From NCBI GenBank assembly GCA_007449985.2, contig VIIQ02000054.1, forward strand, positions 310,001 to 374,000: 64,000 nt of DNA. Direction: 5' to 3'. Positions 24,881-41,716 of this stretch are shown here, one piece after another. How positions within the stretch are numbered: position 1 is the stretch's first letter; the number at the start of each line of letters is the position of its first letter. The notes beneath the pieces are model-generated. The model saw only the letters and a list, made by a program, of their open reading frames with translations. It searched no databases and was not told the origin of the DNA. Both the position numbers and the translations under genes were made by a program. Source of the stretch: Desmodesmus armatus (taxonomy: Eukaryota > Chlorophyta > Chlorophyceae > Sphaeropleales > Scenedesmaceae).

Positions 24881-27820
24881 ATGCAGACCGCACTCAAGAG
24901 CAGCAGCAGTGCCAGTGCATTCAGGCCCACCCACCGGCCTCGTGTCAGCGCACGCCTGCACGCAGTAAGTTTCTTTGCAGAAGGATCTCCGACCGCTTGC
25001 TGCATCTTTCGCTCTCTCTAGGCGGGGTCGCGGTGTTGGGCCTAGGCTGCCACCCGCCTCTCACCATCACACTGCCAGGTGCAATGTGCTGGCACTGAGT
25101 AGTTTCCTCTGGGCAACACTGCACACTGCCACGTGGCACGTCTCCACCAGCTGACACACGTAGTGTCCCGGCTGGCACCCCCAGTGCTTGGCCACCACCA
25201 CAGCAGAGCAACAGCAGCACCACCACGTAGCAGCAGCAGCGCCACCACTGCCCTTCCGTTGGCCTGTACAGGACCACACTTCACTGTGTCCCCAACAACA
25301 CTAAGGGCCTTACCCATGGTCTTTCCTGCAGGTCACCCAGACTGTGGAGGCCCCCACAGCAGAGCCCACCACCCAGGCAGCAGCAGCCCAGGAAGGTCTG
25401 ACAGACATCTATGTCGGCAAGGGCCGCTATGTCAAGGGTGACCCCAAGAAGTACCCCGCCAAGGATGACCTGGGACCCCTCATCGGTGCAGTTGGTGCGT
25501 GATATGCTGTGCTGCTGGGGTTCATATCGCTGGGGTGTTGTTTTCGTGGGTTGCCAGGAGATGAGGATGCAGCACCATTACTGCACACCTCCTTGCTGCC
25601 AGGAGTTTGCCACCAGCAGCTGCCTGTCAGCAACCCACAGCAGCGTGAAGTAGCTCCGTACTGCACCCACTGGGGCAATCATCATCACAACAACACCACA
25701 AGGTGCATTGCGCATATATGTGTGCTGTCCTGTAACCCTCTGCAAGCTGCTGCAATCATGTCACTGTGGAAAACACTGAGTTCAAGTGTGTGTGTTGCGG
25801 CTGTGCAGGTGGCTGGGCCGGTGGTGAGGCTGGCCTGTGGCAGTTGAGGGAGCAGCTGCAGCGTGAGAAGTCAGCTAAGAAGGCAGCCAACCAGGCAGTC
25901 AGCAGCAGCAGCAGCGGCAAGGTGGAGGTGCCAGCACCCAAGGGTGGCCTTGCTCCCATCTATGTCGGCTACGGCAAGGAGTGAGTAGAGGCTGACTTGC
26001 TGGCTGGGTAGATGCTCAGCTGCTGTTGCGGGGAGGGCTGGGGAGCAACGGCATCAATTTGTGTGTCAATTGTGGGCCTTGCTCACTGCTGTGGCAGCCA
26101 GCCAGCTATACTGAACACGCTTGAGCAGCTCGTCGCAGGCAGGGGGGGCATGTGGTCAAGCAGGATGTTAAGCAGTGCAGGCAGGGAAAGCGGCCAGTTG
26201 CGGTTACTGGGGTGGGGTACCGGCCGCACCTGGTTCACCAAAAGCACTTGGGCAGCCATGTCGCTGTTGTCAGCGCTGCTAACGTGCTAGAGACCGTCAG
26301 CATGATTTTGCATATGGTTCCGACTCTACTTGGCACCGTCTGCAGAATCACGCTGGCGGTCTCCAACATGTCAGCAGCACTCACAACACCGCCACATGGA
26401 GTAAGTTGTCAAGTGTTCTTGGCAGCCCGGCTGGGCTGTACACGTGCTGCACACAGGCAGCTGTGGCTGTGAACAGCAGCGACAGCCATCGGCAACTAAA
26501 CTCAAGTCCTGCAAGTCGTGTTTTCCATTGGTCAACAGGTGGGGCCTTTTCTGGGTTTCATTTGCAGGGTCTGACAAATGCCGACGTGGGTCTGCTCCTG
26601 CTGGTGCTGTCCTGCTGCCTGTGTATCCTGCAGTGAGCTTGCCAAGCGCAAGTCTGGTGAGGCTGGTCGCTTCATTCTGGACGACCCAATCAAGTACCCA
26701 GCCAAGGACGACATTGGCTTCTTTGGTGAGTCAACACTGACACACAAAAACAACAGCACAGCATCACATGCGGTCCCCCATGTACTTCAACATAGTACCC
26801 ACTGTCACATGTGTCACAGCAAAAGATCAGATGGCAACACATGGATTGCAGCACAGCATAGCAGTACATAGCCAAAGTATCAGTATCACAAAACAGCAGT
26901 AGTAAAAAGCACCCCACTGTCTTCAGCTGGTGAAGTGCACACCCACATGCAACCTCCACACTCACCCCTGTCCCGCCCCCTGTGCTTCCCCTCCTTCCTG
27001 CAGCTGGTGCCACTGGTGGCTTTGCTGGTGGCGAGGCCGGCCTGAAGCAGTATGTGGAGACCGGTGAGCTGAAGCTGCGTGACCCCAGCCAGCCCCGTGT
27101 GAAGCAGACCAGCCCAGTGGCCGTGGCAGGCCTGCTGGTTGCTGCTGGTGCTGGAGGCGGCCTGCTGCTCAACCAGCTGACAGAGGTTGGCGAGGGAGCA
27201 ATCAAGTCAGAGATCCTGGATGTGAGTTGTGCGGCACGGGGCTTCAATGCTTGGCAGCTGTGTTTCAGCAGCAGCCTCTGCGGGGGAGGTGCAGGGGCTT
27301 AGGGAGGGGGTGTACAGGGTACTGAGTCGCGGCAGTTGCTGGGCGGGTTGGATGGGCGATACAAAAGCCAACATGCAGTGCCAGTCTATCAGTTGCAGTT
27401 GGTGTCTCCTTGTTGGCGGGCGGCCTGGTTGCTGCAGCAGCATCGCTGGGCTCCCCTTATCACTTGTTAGACCCCGTCAGCACAGGCTGTGTGCTGGCGT
27501 GTTTGTTGAACCCATCTACTCTACTGTCTTGCTGTCCCTGTGCTTGTTCCTGCCTCCCCGGCACCCATCTTACTCTACTGTTTTGCTGTCCCTGTGCTTG
27601 TTCTTCCTCCCAGGCCCCCATCGACGAGAAGACCAAGACGCTGCTGGTTGCTGCTATCAGCCTGATTGCTGCTGTTGGTGCCATCGGTGCTGGCAAGGCC
27701 ACAGTGGATGCCCTGCAGAACAGGATCACTGCAGCAGGAGACCAGGTCACGCGGCTTGTGATCGGCGGTGCCTTCTGGCTGGTGGTGTTTGTGGCAGCTC
27801 GCTTCATCTTGGAGTTGTGA
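24881..27820 (+). CDS. Predicted plastid membrane protein with a duplicated KYPAKDD motif
   Basis: I do not recognise the family. Six exons, 24881-24964, 25332-25494, 25809-25980, 26634-26725, 27004-27221 and 27614-27820, join in phase to 311 residues with no frameshift. The N-terminus (MQTALKSSSSASAFRPTHRP) is Ser/Arg-rich without acidic residues, a good chloroplast transit peptide ending near the first intron. Two copies of a motif follow: YVGKGRYVKGDPKKYPAKDD with GAVGGWAGGEAGL, then YVGYGKDELAK... IKYPAKDD with GATGGFAGGEAGL. The C-terminal third has three hydrophobic helices, around SPVAVAGLLVAAGAGGGLLL, LLVAAISLIAAVGAIGAG and LVIGGAFWLVVFVAARFIL, the last at the very C-terminus. A thylakoid or envelope membrane role is inferred from these features only. 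A partial duplication precedes the last exon. Confidence 0.85.
27514..27622. repeat. Tandem duplication at intron/exon junction of the plastid protein gene
   Basis: Two copies of about 54 bp, 27514-27569 and 27570-27622, each containing the pyrimidine tract TGTCCCTGTGCTTGTTC and the start of the exon (CCCATC). The second carries the used acceptor CCTCCCAG. In the first the equivalent site reads CCTCCCCG, so the AG is lost. Confidence 0.85.
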
Positions 27821-30356
27821 GCTGCTGCTGTTGCCGAGAGCTACTGTATGTGAGAAGTGGTGTAAGGGTTGTGCTCAGGGCGGCGTTGGTGTGAGGTGAG
27901 GGTTGCAGTTTTTGTGACAGATAGCGAGGGGTTGTTGGCTCTGTGGCTGATGAGTGATTGACAGAGCGAGTGAGGTCCAACTGCCTGTGCAGGACTTTGT
28001 GCAGGCAGTTGTGCCGAGACACGCGGCTGGACAGCTAGTGTGTATATCGTTGCGCCCAGACCTGTTTTTGGGCTGTTGCATGAGAGGCTGCAAAGCGCTG
28101 TGCAACCTCACAGAACAGCTCCGCTCCACAGCCTTTAGAACGAACTTGGCAGGCCTGGTAGGCTGCCCTGCACATCAGGAGCGTGTTTTTGTGCTGGGAC
28201 TTTGCTGATGTGCCAACTTTGCAAGGCAGCAGCTGTGTTGAGCTAGGCTCTCTGCTCCTTGCGCGGGTGGTTTCGGTGCGTCTGTTGACTGGCTGACTTT
28301 TTGTGTTGACCTGCTCAAGCACAGTTCCAGCGATAGCTGTAGTTGCGGCCTGATAGCATGCTATGCATGATTGGCTGCAGCATGGATCTGGGAGAGAGCT
28401 GGCTGCATGTTTGGGGTTGTTGACTGGCTGCGGGAGAGCATCAGGGTCTGGTCCTGCAGCTGCCGCAGAAAGAGTGAGAGACAGTGAGAGAGGTGCAGGG
28501 AAGTACATAGAGCCTGCTGCTGGAGCTACACAGCATTTGCTAGCACAGCCTGCAGCATGCTCTACTTTTGCATGCTTGCAGATGCACATGCAACTCATGT
28601 GCTGATCTCTTCTGTTGGATGTGAGGCACCTATCGTGCTGGCCTTGGACTTGCTGAGAGTGTTGAGTGATCCCTGAGGTGGTCCCAAGCATATCCTGGCT
28701 GTGCATGCCATCCTGGGCATGTACAGCAGAGAGTTGCGGTGTGTGGAGGGCCTGGCCATGCTGTCATGGGTGACAGTCTGGGCAGGAGTGATGAGAGCAT
28801 TGTGCAGCTGCAGAATGAGTGTGAGTTGGCGTTGACGTTATGCCAGCAACACACCTGTGACTTGCTGTCTGCTTGGCCATCACTTGGTTTGTGTTGGCCT
28901 GCTGCCAGCACGGCTGTGGAGAAATATCGTGTTGCCAATGGCTTGACTGCCACTGTGCAAAGGCTGGCTATCTTGTTGCTTTTAATCACAGCAAACATCT
29001 GTATTTGGCGATGGTGTGACAGCTTCCAGGCAGGAACATGGTGTGTTTTCCGGCATGTGCTTGCAGCTGCAGTGGAGATTGTTTCCTGCAAACCTAAAAC
29101 ACAGCTGCAGATGTACAACGCAGGGGTCGCCGAGCCAGCAGCTGTACCAAAGTGTGGTGCTTCCACAAGCAGTACAGCAGCTAGTCCTCAAGATGCGGAC
29201 ACCGCCTGCTCAAGTCTCCCAGCTGTGTGTTTGTTGCTGCAAAATAGCGCATGTGCACCGTCCCTGCACCTATTGCAACATGTACATTTGAGCTCTTTCA
29301 GAAGGGTGTCCTGCACACTCAAAACATGACTGAAATCTTTGGCACCACGCATCGCATTCTATGCACCATGGTGGCCACACATAGCAGGCAATGGAGTAGT
29401 CATCGTTCTCACTCGACCTACACGTGACTTACAAATCAGAGCGCCACATGATGTGTGCCCAGCCATCAATTGCATGCAAATCGACAGCTGCACATACTAG
29501 TGGTGGCAACCAATAGGCACATGCCCTCCTGCAGGACTGATGGTCCATGCACAAGCCGTCGCTTATAGCACATACACAAGCATGCTCCAGCAGCTCTCAG
29601 CCACCCCCTGCCACCACAGGCGCTCAGGTGTGGCTAAGGCCCAAAAAGGCGTGATACCAACCGCATCAGCTCCATTCACGACTCAAGCAAGCATCACGTC
29701 AAAGCAAAGGCATATAGTCATATGCAACCCACTGAACCCACAGCCGGCAGAAGCCAGCAGACACAAGGGAGGGAACAATCAACTGCATGTTGTGATTGAA
29801 TCCTGCAAGAGAGTGCAGCCCACCACCCTGACAGGAGTACTCTTGGAGTACTGGCCAGCCTGCAGCAACCGGACACGATGCTCATGCACACTTGCCAACA
29901 GTGTTGGCTGAACACACGTGCCGCTGACAGACCTGAGCTGGCAAAGCCTGAGCACAAGTGCACAAGCCACACACAATCAGCAACGCGAATCAGCCAGCCA
30001 CCCGCATCATCATGGCACTGGCATGCACATCCATTACAAGGTTGGGCGACTGCCGTTGCGTGTCAATCAACGCGCTTGTGACCACTGCAGAAGCAGTGTA
30101 ACATGCCGCGCCTGGGCCTGTACCAGGCGGCTGCGTCCTGCTGCCGGGGTGCCCACATGAACATTGCATGCACAAACCATCACAGTGGTGCTGGGATCAA
30201 CAGAAGCCTCAGACCGCACACAACAAGCGTGCCATCACCACACAGACGCTTGCAACAGCAACAAAGTGACTGCATCTGCGACCCACGCGCCCTCATGGTG
30301 GGAGTGAGTGCGGCAACCACGCGCTGAACCACACTTGCAGCGCACAGCAGCTGTAC
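27821..30356. other. Intergenic region between convergent genes
   Basis: A TGTAA at 27861-27865, 41 nt after the plastid protein stop, is a good polyadenylation signal. The rest holds no frame I can defend; an open frame at 28739-29329 on the plus strand is Cys-rich and lacks recognisable domains or splice partners. Confidence 0.5.
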
Positions 30357-33300
30357 TCAGAAAGGGTACCCCTGCCGTGACTGCCTCAGCTGCAGCGGGG
30401 TGGGCCTGTTAATAGAGTCAGAGTCCAGGCACTTCTTGAGGAACTCCCACTCTGAGTCCAGCAGGGGGTCGGCCAGGTTGGCATACATGCCTGATGCCTG
30501 CACCTCCTCAAAGGAGCCTTCATGTGGTGGCACCTGACCTCAGCGCCAGCATGCACTTGCCAAGCTGCCAGGTATCGCTCTCAGGCCGCCACTTCCTCTC
30601 CGGAGGCATGTACCCTGGTGTGCCCTCCTTGCCCTCGTTGCGCGGGAGTCGGAATGGGTCAAGCGCCAGCGCAATGCCAAAGTCACACAGCTTGTAAGTG
30701 GTACAGTCTGTATTGCCCGGCAAGCAGCACACCAGCACATTCTCTGGCTTGATGTCTCTGTGGATGAACCCGGTCTTGTGCACAGCCTTGACAGCCGTGA
30801 CCAGCTGAGAGATGACGTCCATGCATTTGTGGGCAGGCATGGGCGCACGGGGGCCATTGGCAGGCTGCCACAGCGAACCTAGCTCCGCCCACTCCAGCAT
30901 CATGCACGGCAGGCGCACACAGCCAAACAGCCGCTCTCCACTCACTGCTGCTGCAGAGCAGTAGCCATATGTATTGATGATATTCTCACACTCCTGCAGC
31001 TTGGGTTGGCGTAGCAGGTCGTACTCCCGCCACGTCATGAGCCGTGCGGCCCGGTAGAATAGGCTGTCCTCCTGTTCTGACAGGTCGCCAGGCTTGGTGG
31101 ATACCTTCAGCACCACCTTGTATGGCCGGCCATAGGGCCAAAAGGGCCGTGAGCAGCCAGCTGGCAGCCTGTCTTCCAGCTTGTAGTATGACATGCTGCA
31201 CAGGTACACCTGCCCATTGCCGCCAGAGCCCAGCAGCTGCTGCACCTCAACATCAGCCTGCCCAATGATTGTGCTGCGCTGCAGCTCGTCACCCGCCAGC
31301 TTCAGCTCCTGCAGCTTCAGGTGAAGCTTCAAGCCGGCTGGCAGTGTGGCAACCGCTGGCTCACCCTCAACAGCTGGCCCAGGCGCACCGCCAGCAGCCG
31401 CACCGCCTGCTGCACCCATGCTGCCTGGTGCTGGCTGTTGCATACTATCAGTGATAGCAGCCACCTGCACAGCTCCCTCCGCCTGCTGCTTTGCTTCTGT
31501 GTGTGAATGAGCTACAAAGTGCTGCTGGTATGCAGAGCCCACTGCCGCTGCTGTTCCTGCAGGTACACAGAAGTCTTCTGCGTTTGGGGGCAGCACAGCG
31601 CTGCCGGGCGCAGCAGCAGCAGCAGCAGCGCCTTCAGGGGTCCCACTCAAAGCCTGGGGTGCAATCGCTGCCGCAGCCGCTGCTGCTGGAGTGCTGCAAA
31701 TGCACGATTAGTGCAGCTGCTGGATATTGATGCTGCCTGCTTGTGGCTCAACAGCTGCTGCTGCTGCTGCCAACTGCTGTCGAAGCGCCTGCTGACCTCC
31801 TGCTGCTCTCATCATAGGGCAATCTTCGTTGGAAGCAGCAGCAGCTGCTTGGACAGCTGTGGAATGTGCCATGCTTGCTGTGATGCCGGCCCAAGGAGCT
31901 GCAGGAGCAGCAGTGATGCGTGCTGGCTTCATGTCGCTGCTGGTGCTGACGCTGCTGTGTAGCACCTCTGTGTGGCCTGACTGCAGTGTGCCGGGGTGGG
32001 GACCAGCTGATGCTGGCATTGGATTCCTAGCCACAGCCGGCACAGCTGCAGGCGCAGCGGACTCCGCGGCTGCCTGTGCCTGCTGGCTGTCGAGCACTGC
32101 TTGTGCTGTCATTGGCGGAGTGGCGGGGGCATGCTGCTGCTGAGACTGAAGCTGTGCCAGTACTTGCTGGAGCACTGGTACTGCTGCTTTGATTGCCGAC
32201 AACAGCAGCTCAGGCTTGGCTGCGACTGCTAGTAGCTGCTCTGCCACCTGCACCACTTCAGCTCCCATTGCTGGTGGCATGCCTGTGCTGGACGCTGCAG
32301 CAGCAGCTGCATCTGCACCTGTGCTGAAAGCTCCTATGCTGTCCCTTGAGTGGTGCGCTGCTGCCTCCTGCTCGCCTGCCTGCTGTCCTGGCAGCCCTGT
32401 CAGCTCTGTCACTTGGGGCATGCAGGAAGCACGCCCTGGCACTGCTGCAGCTGCTGTAGCTGCCTGGTGTGTGTGCTGAGCGTCTCCTGCAAAATGGTGG
32501 CTGGGTTGAGATGTGCAGGGGTCTTGTTGGTGCTGCATGTACTGTGATGCTGTGGCAGCTGCAGCAAATCCTGATGCATGCACAGCCTCCTTGTCTCCTG
32601 TGTGAAGCTTGCTGGCAGGGTTGGCCTCAGCTGAAGGGGCAGCAGCATTGGTAGTGACACTTGCAAGGCCCTGCAGCACGAAAGGCAAGCACGCAGCAGG
32701 GTCGCCGTAGATACCAAATCACGCCACTGGCACTGCACTCTGTGGGCACTCACATGGGGGCATAAGCGCATGTGTGCACGTGCACATGGCTACGCCTGGT
32801 ATGCTTCCTGCTTCCTGTTCATGTGACTGCTTGTAGCTGACAAAAGAACGGCAGCACGTCAGCGCTTCTGACCTTGGTGGCTGCACAAGATGATCATGAT
32901 GCCACCCCAGCACCTACAAGAATAACTGCAAAGCAGTAGCGGGGACAGTCCCTGCGGCTCACCATGCTCTGGCGAGACAACACAGCAACCTTCCTGGCTG
33001 GCTGCTGCATCATCTGGTCCTGCACCGTGACAGCAAAAATATGGCAGCAAGGACTGGAAGGGTTGGTGGTGGTAAAGCAGGTGAGGTGTTTGGGCGCTTA
33101 GCTGGCAGGGTCGATCCAGCACAATTCAGGGCAAGCAGCTTGCTTACTCATTCATGAATGACACATCTGTATACACCTGCAAGCTGCATGGGGTTTGGTC
33201 CAACATGCACACCAGCGCAAGCTTGCCTGCATGAGCCTGCATGACACAAGGTGTCGGCATGCATGCCAGCACAAGTAAGGGCAAAGCATGTGCGTCCCGT

Positions 33301-34456
33301 GTTCGCACACACCTGCGAGCTGCTGTCTGAAGCAACGCTTGTCTCATCCCTGCCGTGCTTGTGGCCGGCTGTGCTCTCCTTGCCCTCCTTGCAGCTGGCG
33401 TCATTGGTGTCAGCCATGGGAGCAGGTGGCAGGTCCAGGTGCCTGATGACCTGCAGGTCGGAGCCCAAGCCAGGGTGTCGCAATGTGGACAGGATGTGTG
33501 ACACGCAGCGGCCTTGCCTCTGTTCACATTCAGCTGTCATGACAGAGGAAGCACACGACCAAAACCCAGCATGTAACAGGCAACAGTGTGCATGCTGCAC
33601 GCGCTCTGCACAGCGTTGCTGAAGCCATATAGCATGTGCCTACCTCGTCACCGTGCTGCAGGGTGCCAGCACTGCTGATGTGGGTTGCAATCCTCTCGCG
33701 TGCTGGGGAAGGATGCCAGATGCTGCCGTCATTGAGCTGCAGGACCTCTGTTGGGACGGGATTGGTGGTGCCACAGCTGTTCCCAGTGCCTGAATCAGTC
33801 TCAGGTGGTTCTCGATTGCCTCCATAGTCGTCCTGCAAGGACATCAGGTTGATGGAAAGGGCACAGTGCAGCCAACCCATGCCAGCACAGGTGTCAGCAC
33901 AGTCCCCTTCCTGTGCTGTGAGGCTTGCACCTTCTGGTACAAGTTCTTCCTGCAGTGACATGCTTCCTGCAGCATGCCCGAGCTGCTTTGAACAACAGCA
34001 GTGCCGAGGCACATGCCCCAGCATGCACCACTGTAAGCTGCATGTCTGTCTGGTCCTCTGCTGCTGCTGCAACTGGTCCAAGCTTGCTGCACAGTGGTGT
34101 AGCAGCATGAGGTGCTGCAAAGGGCTTCGGCTGGGCAGGAAGGAAAGGCACCTACCTTCTGGCCTGCACTGCACCGGCTGAGCATGGCCCGCTACTGTCC
34201 AGCTGCTGGCCTTCCCGCTGAAGCCAGCTTGTGCGTGGTGGTAAGGTGATGTGTTGTCACTCAAGACTGCGGAGATCCCGGGTGTAGGCCGTGGGCAGCC
34301 TGCTTTCCTCCTGATGCTCTCTCTCAGTGAGTGCTGCTGCTCTAGTTTCTGATACTTGCAGACTGCAAGTTGCAGTAGTGTGTTCCAGGGCGTCGTTGTG
34401 TTGTGGTCAAAGAGTAGCTGTTGAAGATTGCTTAAGCATCGCAATGCAGAGCACAC
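30357..34456 (-). CDS. Serine/threonine protein kinase with long low-complexity N-terminus
   Basis: Exons on the minus strand: 34156-34456 (start MCSALRCLSNLQQLL), 33642-33832, 33313-33519 (or to 33517), 32963-33019, about 31790-32670, and 30357-31693. The last four joins are phase-consistent except that the donor near 31790 is uncertain; its acceptor at 31693 has a good branch-point-like CTAAT upstream. The N-terminal half is Ala/Gln/Ser-rich. The catalytic domain is complete: glycine loop LLGSGGNGQVYL, the Lys of YKVVLKVS, HRDIKPENVLV, DFGIALAL and GTPGYMPPER. The domain ends in SINRPTPLQLRQS. At about 30521-30540 the frame breaks between GKCMLALRSG and PPHEGSFEEVQASGMYANLA; a one-base loss or two-base gain restores it. 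Subfamily and substrates cannot be told. An exon between 33833 and 34155 is possible. Confidence 0.8.
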
Positions 34457-34832
34457 TGGTTCGTGGCCAGGCTCAGCTGACGGGTTTCAACCCCCATGAA
34501 CATGGCCGTGACCACCAAAACCAGCCCGGCGGCAACGCACGCCACCCAGTCATACCTGCATTACACCGCGTTTTCTTGAGGCTTGTCAGGCCCCCCAACT
34601 CGCACAATTTCGTCAGTCCGCGCTTTCAACCACACACTGTACCAGGGCGCAACAATGATGCAATGCATTGAGCGAACCTTTGTAATTGCCAGCAATCACA
34701 AGTCGGCTTCAGCACGCTGTATACACAGTCACCTGAACAGCCTGTCACTTGCTACTGCTGCTGTAGCCTGATAAATCCCCTTGTATCTCTTATAGTAGCA
34801 GCCTGGTCTGCTTGTGAACCTATTACACAACA
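34457..34832. promoter_or_regulatory. Shared divergent promoter region, kinase / Smr gene
   Basis: 376 bp separate the two start codons on opposite strands, so both promoters and 5' UTRs should lie here. No specific element recognised. Confidence 0.5.
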
Positions 34833-37060
34833 ATGTCAAGAAGCAAATCAAGCAGCAGCACCTGGGCGGCAATGCGCACCAGCCCCAACTCCCAGCAGCC
34901 TGTTGCTTCCAATGATGGCCCCGCACCACTGTTTTGGAAGCCAAGAGGCCAGCACGTGAGCAAGCCACCACCAGAAGCAGCTGCATTCCCAGCTCTGACA
35001 GGAAGCCGCACCAGCATACCTCAAGAATCAGTGCCACACCAGGAGGTGGCAATTGGTGCTGGGGCTGGGCCCAAGTACAAGGCACCTGCAACAGAGGGTC
35101 TGGGGCGCAGGAGGTCACTCTCGGCGCCCTCTCTGGCATCAGCAGCTCAGCAGCAGCCCTACAGTGCCATAGCTGGCAGCAGCACCAGCACCAGCAGCAG
35201 CAAGCCAGTTGGCCACTCTCGCAGGAGCAGCAGTGTTGACAGAAACCAGCCAGAGCAGCCGCACGAGCGACACAGCATCCACAAAACCCCGCCGCTACAT
35301 CAGCCCACCCAACAGCAGCAGCCCCAGCCGCAGCAGGGAGCGGAGGCAGGGCTGCAGCTGCTGCAGGAATGCCACCCCTGGTGTGAAGCAGTCATGCTGC
35401 ACGAGGTGCTGCAGGCTGTTGGCGGGGATGTAGCTGCTGCTCTTGAGGCCCTGCAGCAAATGCTGCCAGCGTCTGCAGCAGATGGCCAAGGTACCCCTGG
35501 TCCAGGCAGCAGCTGCAGCGATGGCACCTGCAGTGACACCAGCAGTGAGCAGACGCTGGGCGGCACCAAAAGCAGCAGCACAGCAGGGGTCAGCAGAGGC
35601 TTGCGGCAGAACTGGCCAGCAGGACCAGCAGACCAGCCTGATCAGACAGTTGAGGACTCCACAGCTCAGTTATACCAGCTGCGAGTACAGGACAACAACA
35701 GCCAACAGCAGCAGCAGCAGGGTCTGGTTTCAGGTGATGAAGACTCATACCGAGCCTTACGTGGCGATGCTGTCAAGCTGAGTCACAAGTACAGGAAGGC
35801 CAGCAAGAGGTGGGGGCCGATGCAGGCGACTGTGATCAAGCAAAGCACACAGCTTCTAATCACTGTGCCTGCATGGTGCACAAATCATGCAACATGCCTG
35901 ACAGTGTCTGCAGGCAAGGAAGTCAGCTCATATACAGGGCTCACTGTCTGTATCACCAGTGTGGGGACCAGCAAAGCCTGTAATTTGTTCCTGGGTGTCT
36001 GGATGACCTTGACCTGGGGATTTTGCTGTTGCTGTGGTGTATCTGCAGGGCTGCTGCTGCCAGGACGCAGGGCGACTTCAGTGCAGCAGCTCATCTGGCG
36101 GCTGAGGCGCTGTCACTGAAGGCTACAGCTGATGCAGCCCATGCTGCTGCTGCCTTGAAAATCGAGGTGGCCAACAATGCACAGACGCCACTTGGCCTGG
36201 TGAGTTTGTTTTGACCATATGTTGTGTGCATAGTGCGTTGCTGCCAGGCAGGTGTGTTGTTTGTCTGTGACACCGTGCATGCAACCAACAGCACGTGCCG
36301 TTGGTTGTAAGTGGCATGCGGCTGCTTGAAAGTGGCAGTACAATTTTGGATTGTGATGAATTGTCCTTGCAGCGGCACAAAATTGGCCTTGCGAAGACTT
36401 TGCCTTGCGGTGCATTCAGCCAGCCTGGCGCTCCAAAATAGGGCAAATGCCAGTCGGGATAAACCCCCAGCCACTTTGCTTCTGCCAGGGGACCTTGTGA
36501 TGTGTATGAGATATATTCTGGCCAAATATGACAGCCCATATGAACTATCACCGGGAAAAGCATCGATGCGCAGGGCTTGAATGTCATGGTGAGGCACACC
36601 TGTTGACAACTACACTCAGTATGTAGTGCAGTGACTGAACTACATGCACGCCATTGTTTTGTCATTGCAGTGGGAGCTGGACCTGCATGGCTTGCACGTC
36701 AGTGAAGCACTGCAAGCCCTGAAGGAGCGAGTACAGCTGCTGGCAGACATATCTCAGGACCTCAAAAAGCAGTCAGCAGTGCAGCCAGCACCATCCGGAG
36801 GTACCCCAGCAGCAAGAAGTGCAGGAGGCAACACCAAACAGAACGTGCTGACGTCTCTGCTGCTGCCTGGTGATGATTTGACATGGGGTCAGCAGCTGGC
36901 TGCGATGCGGCAGGAGCTGCGGGTCATTGTTGGCAAGGGCTTGCACAGCAGTGGGGGTGAAGCCTCCTTGCCTCGTGTTGTGGAGCAGTGGCTGCTGCAG
37001 CGTGGTTACAAGTACATATGGAGGGAAGGATTCATCTCTGTGCAGCTGAGGCTGCTGTAA
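34833..37060 (+). CDS. CUE - DUF1771 - Smr domain protein (CID-like)
   Basis: Three exons, 34833-35809, 36049-36199 and 36671-37060, join in phase to 505 residues. Residues 1-165 are Ser/Pro/Gln-rich. A CUE-like helical segment follows (LLQECHPWCEAVMLHEVLQA then VAAALEALQQML). DUF1771 spans the first intron: YRALRGDAVKLSHKYRKASK joined to RTQGDFSAAAHLAAEALSLK. The C-terminal Smr domain has WELDLHGLHVSEAL, which includes the DLHG motif, and VIVGKGLHSSGG, where other family members have TGxGxHS. This order is that of plant PABP-interacting proteins CID5-7 and of Smr endonuclease-like proteins. A role in RNA metabolism or as an Smr nuclease is known for the family; here it is inferred. I see no clear PAM2 motif. 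The stop codon overlaps a TGTAA at 37056-37060. The frame is intact. FabG begins only about 180 bp downstream. Confidence 0.88.
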
Positions 37061-37242
37061 TTCTGTGTGTATTTCAGTCACCTGGGCGTGCAACTGAAGT
37101 CAAACCTTCAGGCTGTTGCTGTCAACAAAGGACTGACAGCACAGCGGCAAAAGGAAGCCCTCAGCGCTATCCTGTTGATCACCCTGTCCTCGCGGCATAT
37201 CTCCCTTCACTGCCATCCATCACGGCCAACCTTTTTGTCAAG

Positions 37243-41152
<3,910 letters not shown>

Positions 41153-41716
41153 GCAGCCGGGCGGCTGGGCTGAGTAGCAGATCTCCAGAGTGGTGTGGGT
41201 GCTGGTTACTGGTGTGGTGGATTGTTCTGGGAGCTTCAGGGCTGGTCGGCGAGAGCTGGGAGGGCAACCATATGTTGCTGCCAAGCTTGAACTGCATATC
41301 CAAGGAAGCTTAACACGCATCAACTTGGGCATTTTGCAGCATCAGCCACTTGAGACCTGACAAACTGCAGGAACAGCACATGGATAACTATTTACAATTC
41401 ATGGTATATCACTCATGGAGTGCCCAAAGCAAATGAACAGAGTCACCAGACCAGCCTACAGGCAAACTTTCCACACCTCCACGCACCCCCACACATGAGT
41501 GAAACCTGACCACCTATCATTTTGATGCGGCCAGCTTCATGAAAACACGTCAAGCTACACACCCTCTGACTGCAGCAAGAGCCACGAAAGGTGACAAAAA
41601 AAGTGCCACATCCCCTGTGAGTCAACATGGTCACCCCATGGTCACATGCAGTGGTAGTATCAATCACCACGTCCCCTGTTAGTCCTGTCAGGCCGTCACG
41701 ACAGCATGACACTGGT
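41153..41716. other. Convergent intergenic region
   Basis: Lies between the FabG stop and the stop of the minus-strand helical protein gene. It should hold both 3' UTRs. No TGTAA was seen close to either stop and no gene is recognised. Confidence 0.5.

Noticed and set aside
28739..29329. 196-codon open frame on the plus strand
   Set aside because: Cys-rich, no recognisable domain, lies between two convergent genes, no splice partners.
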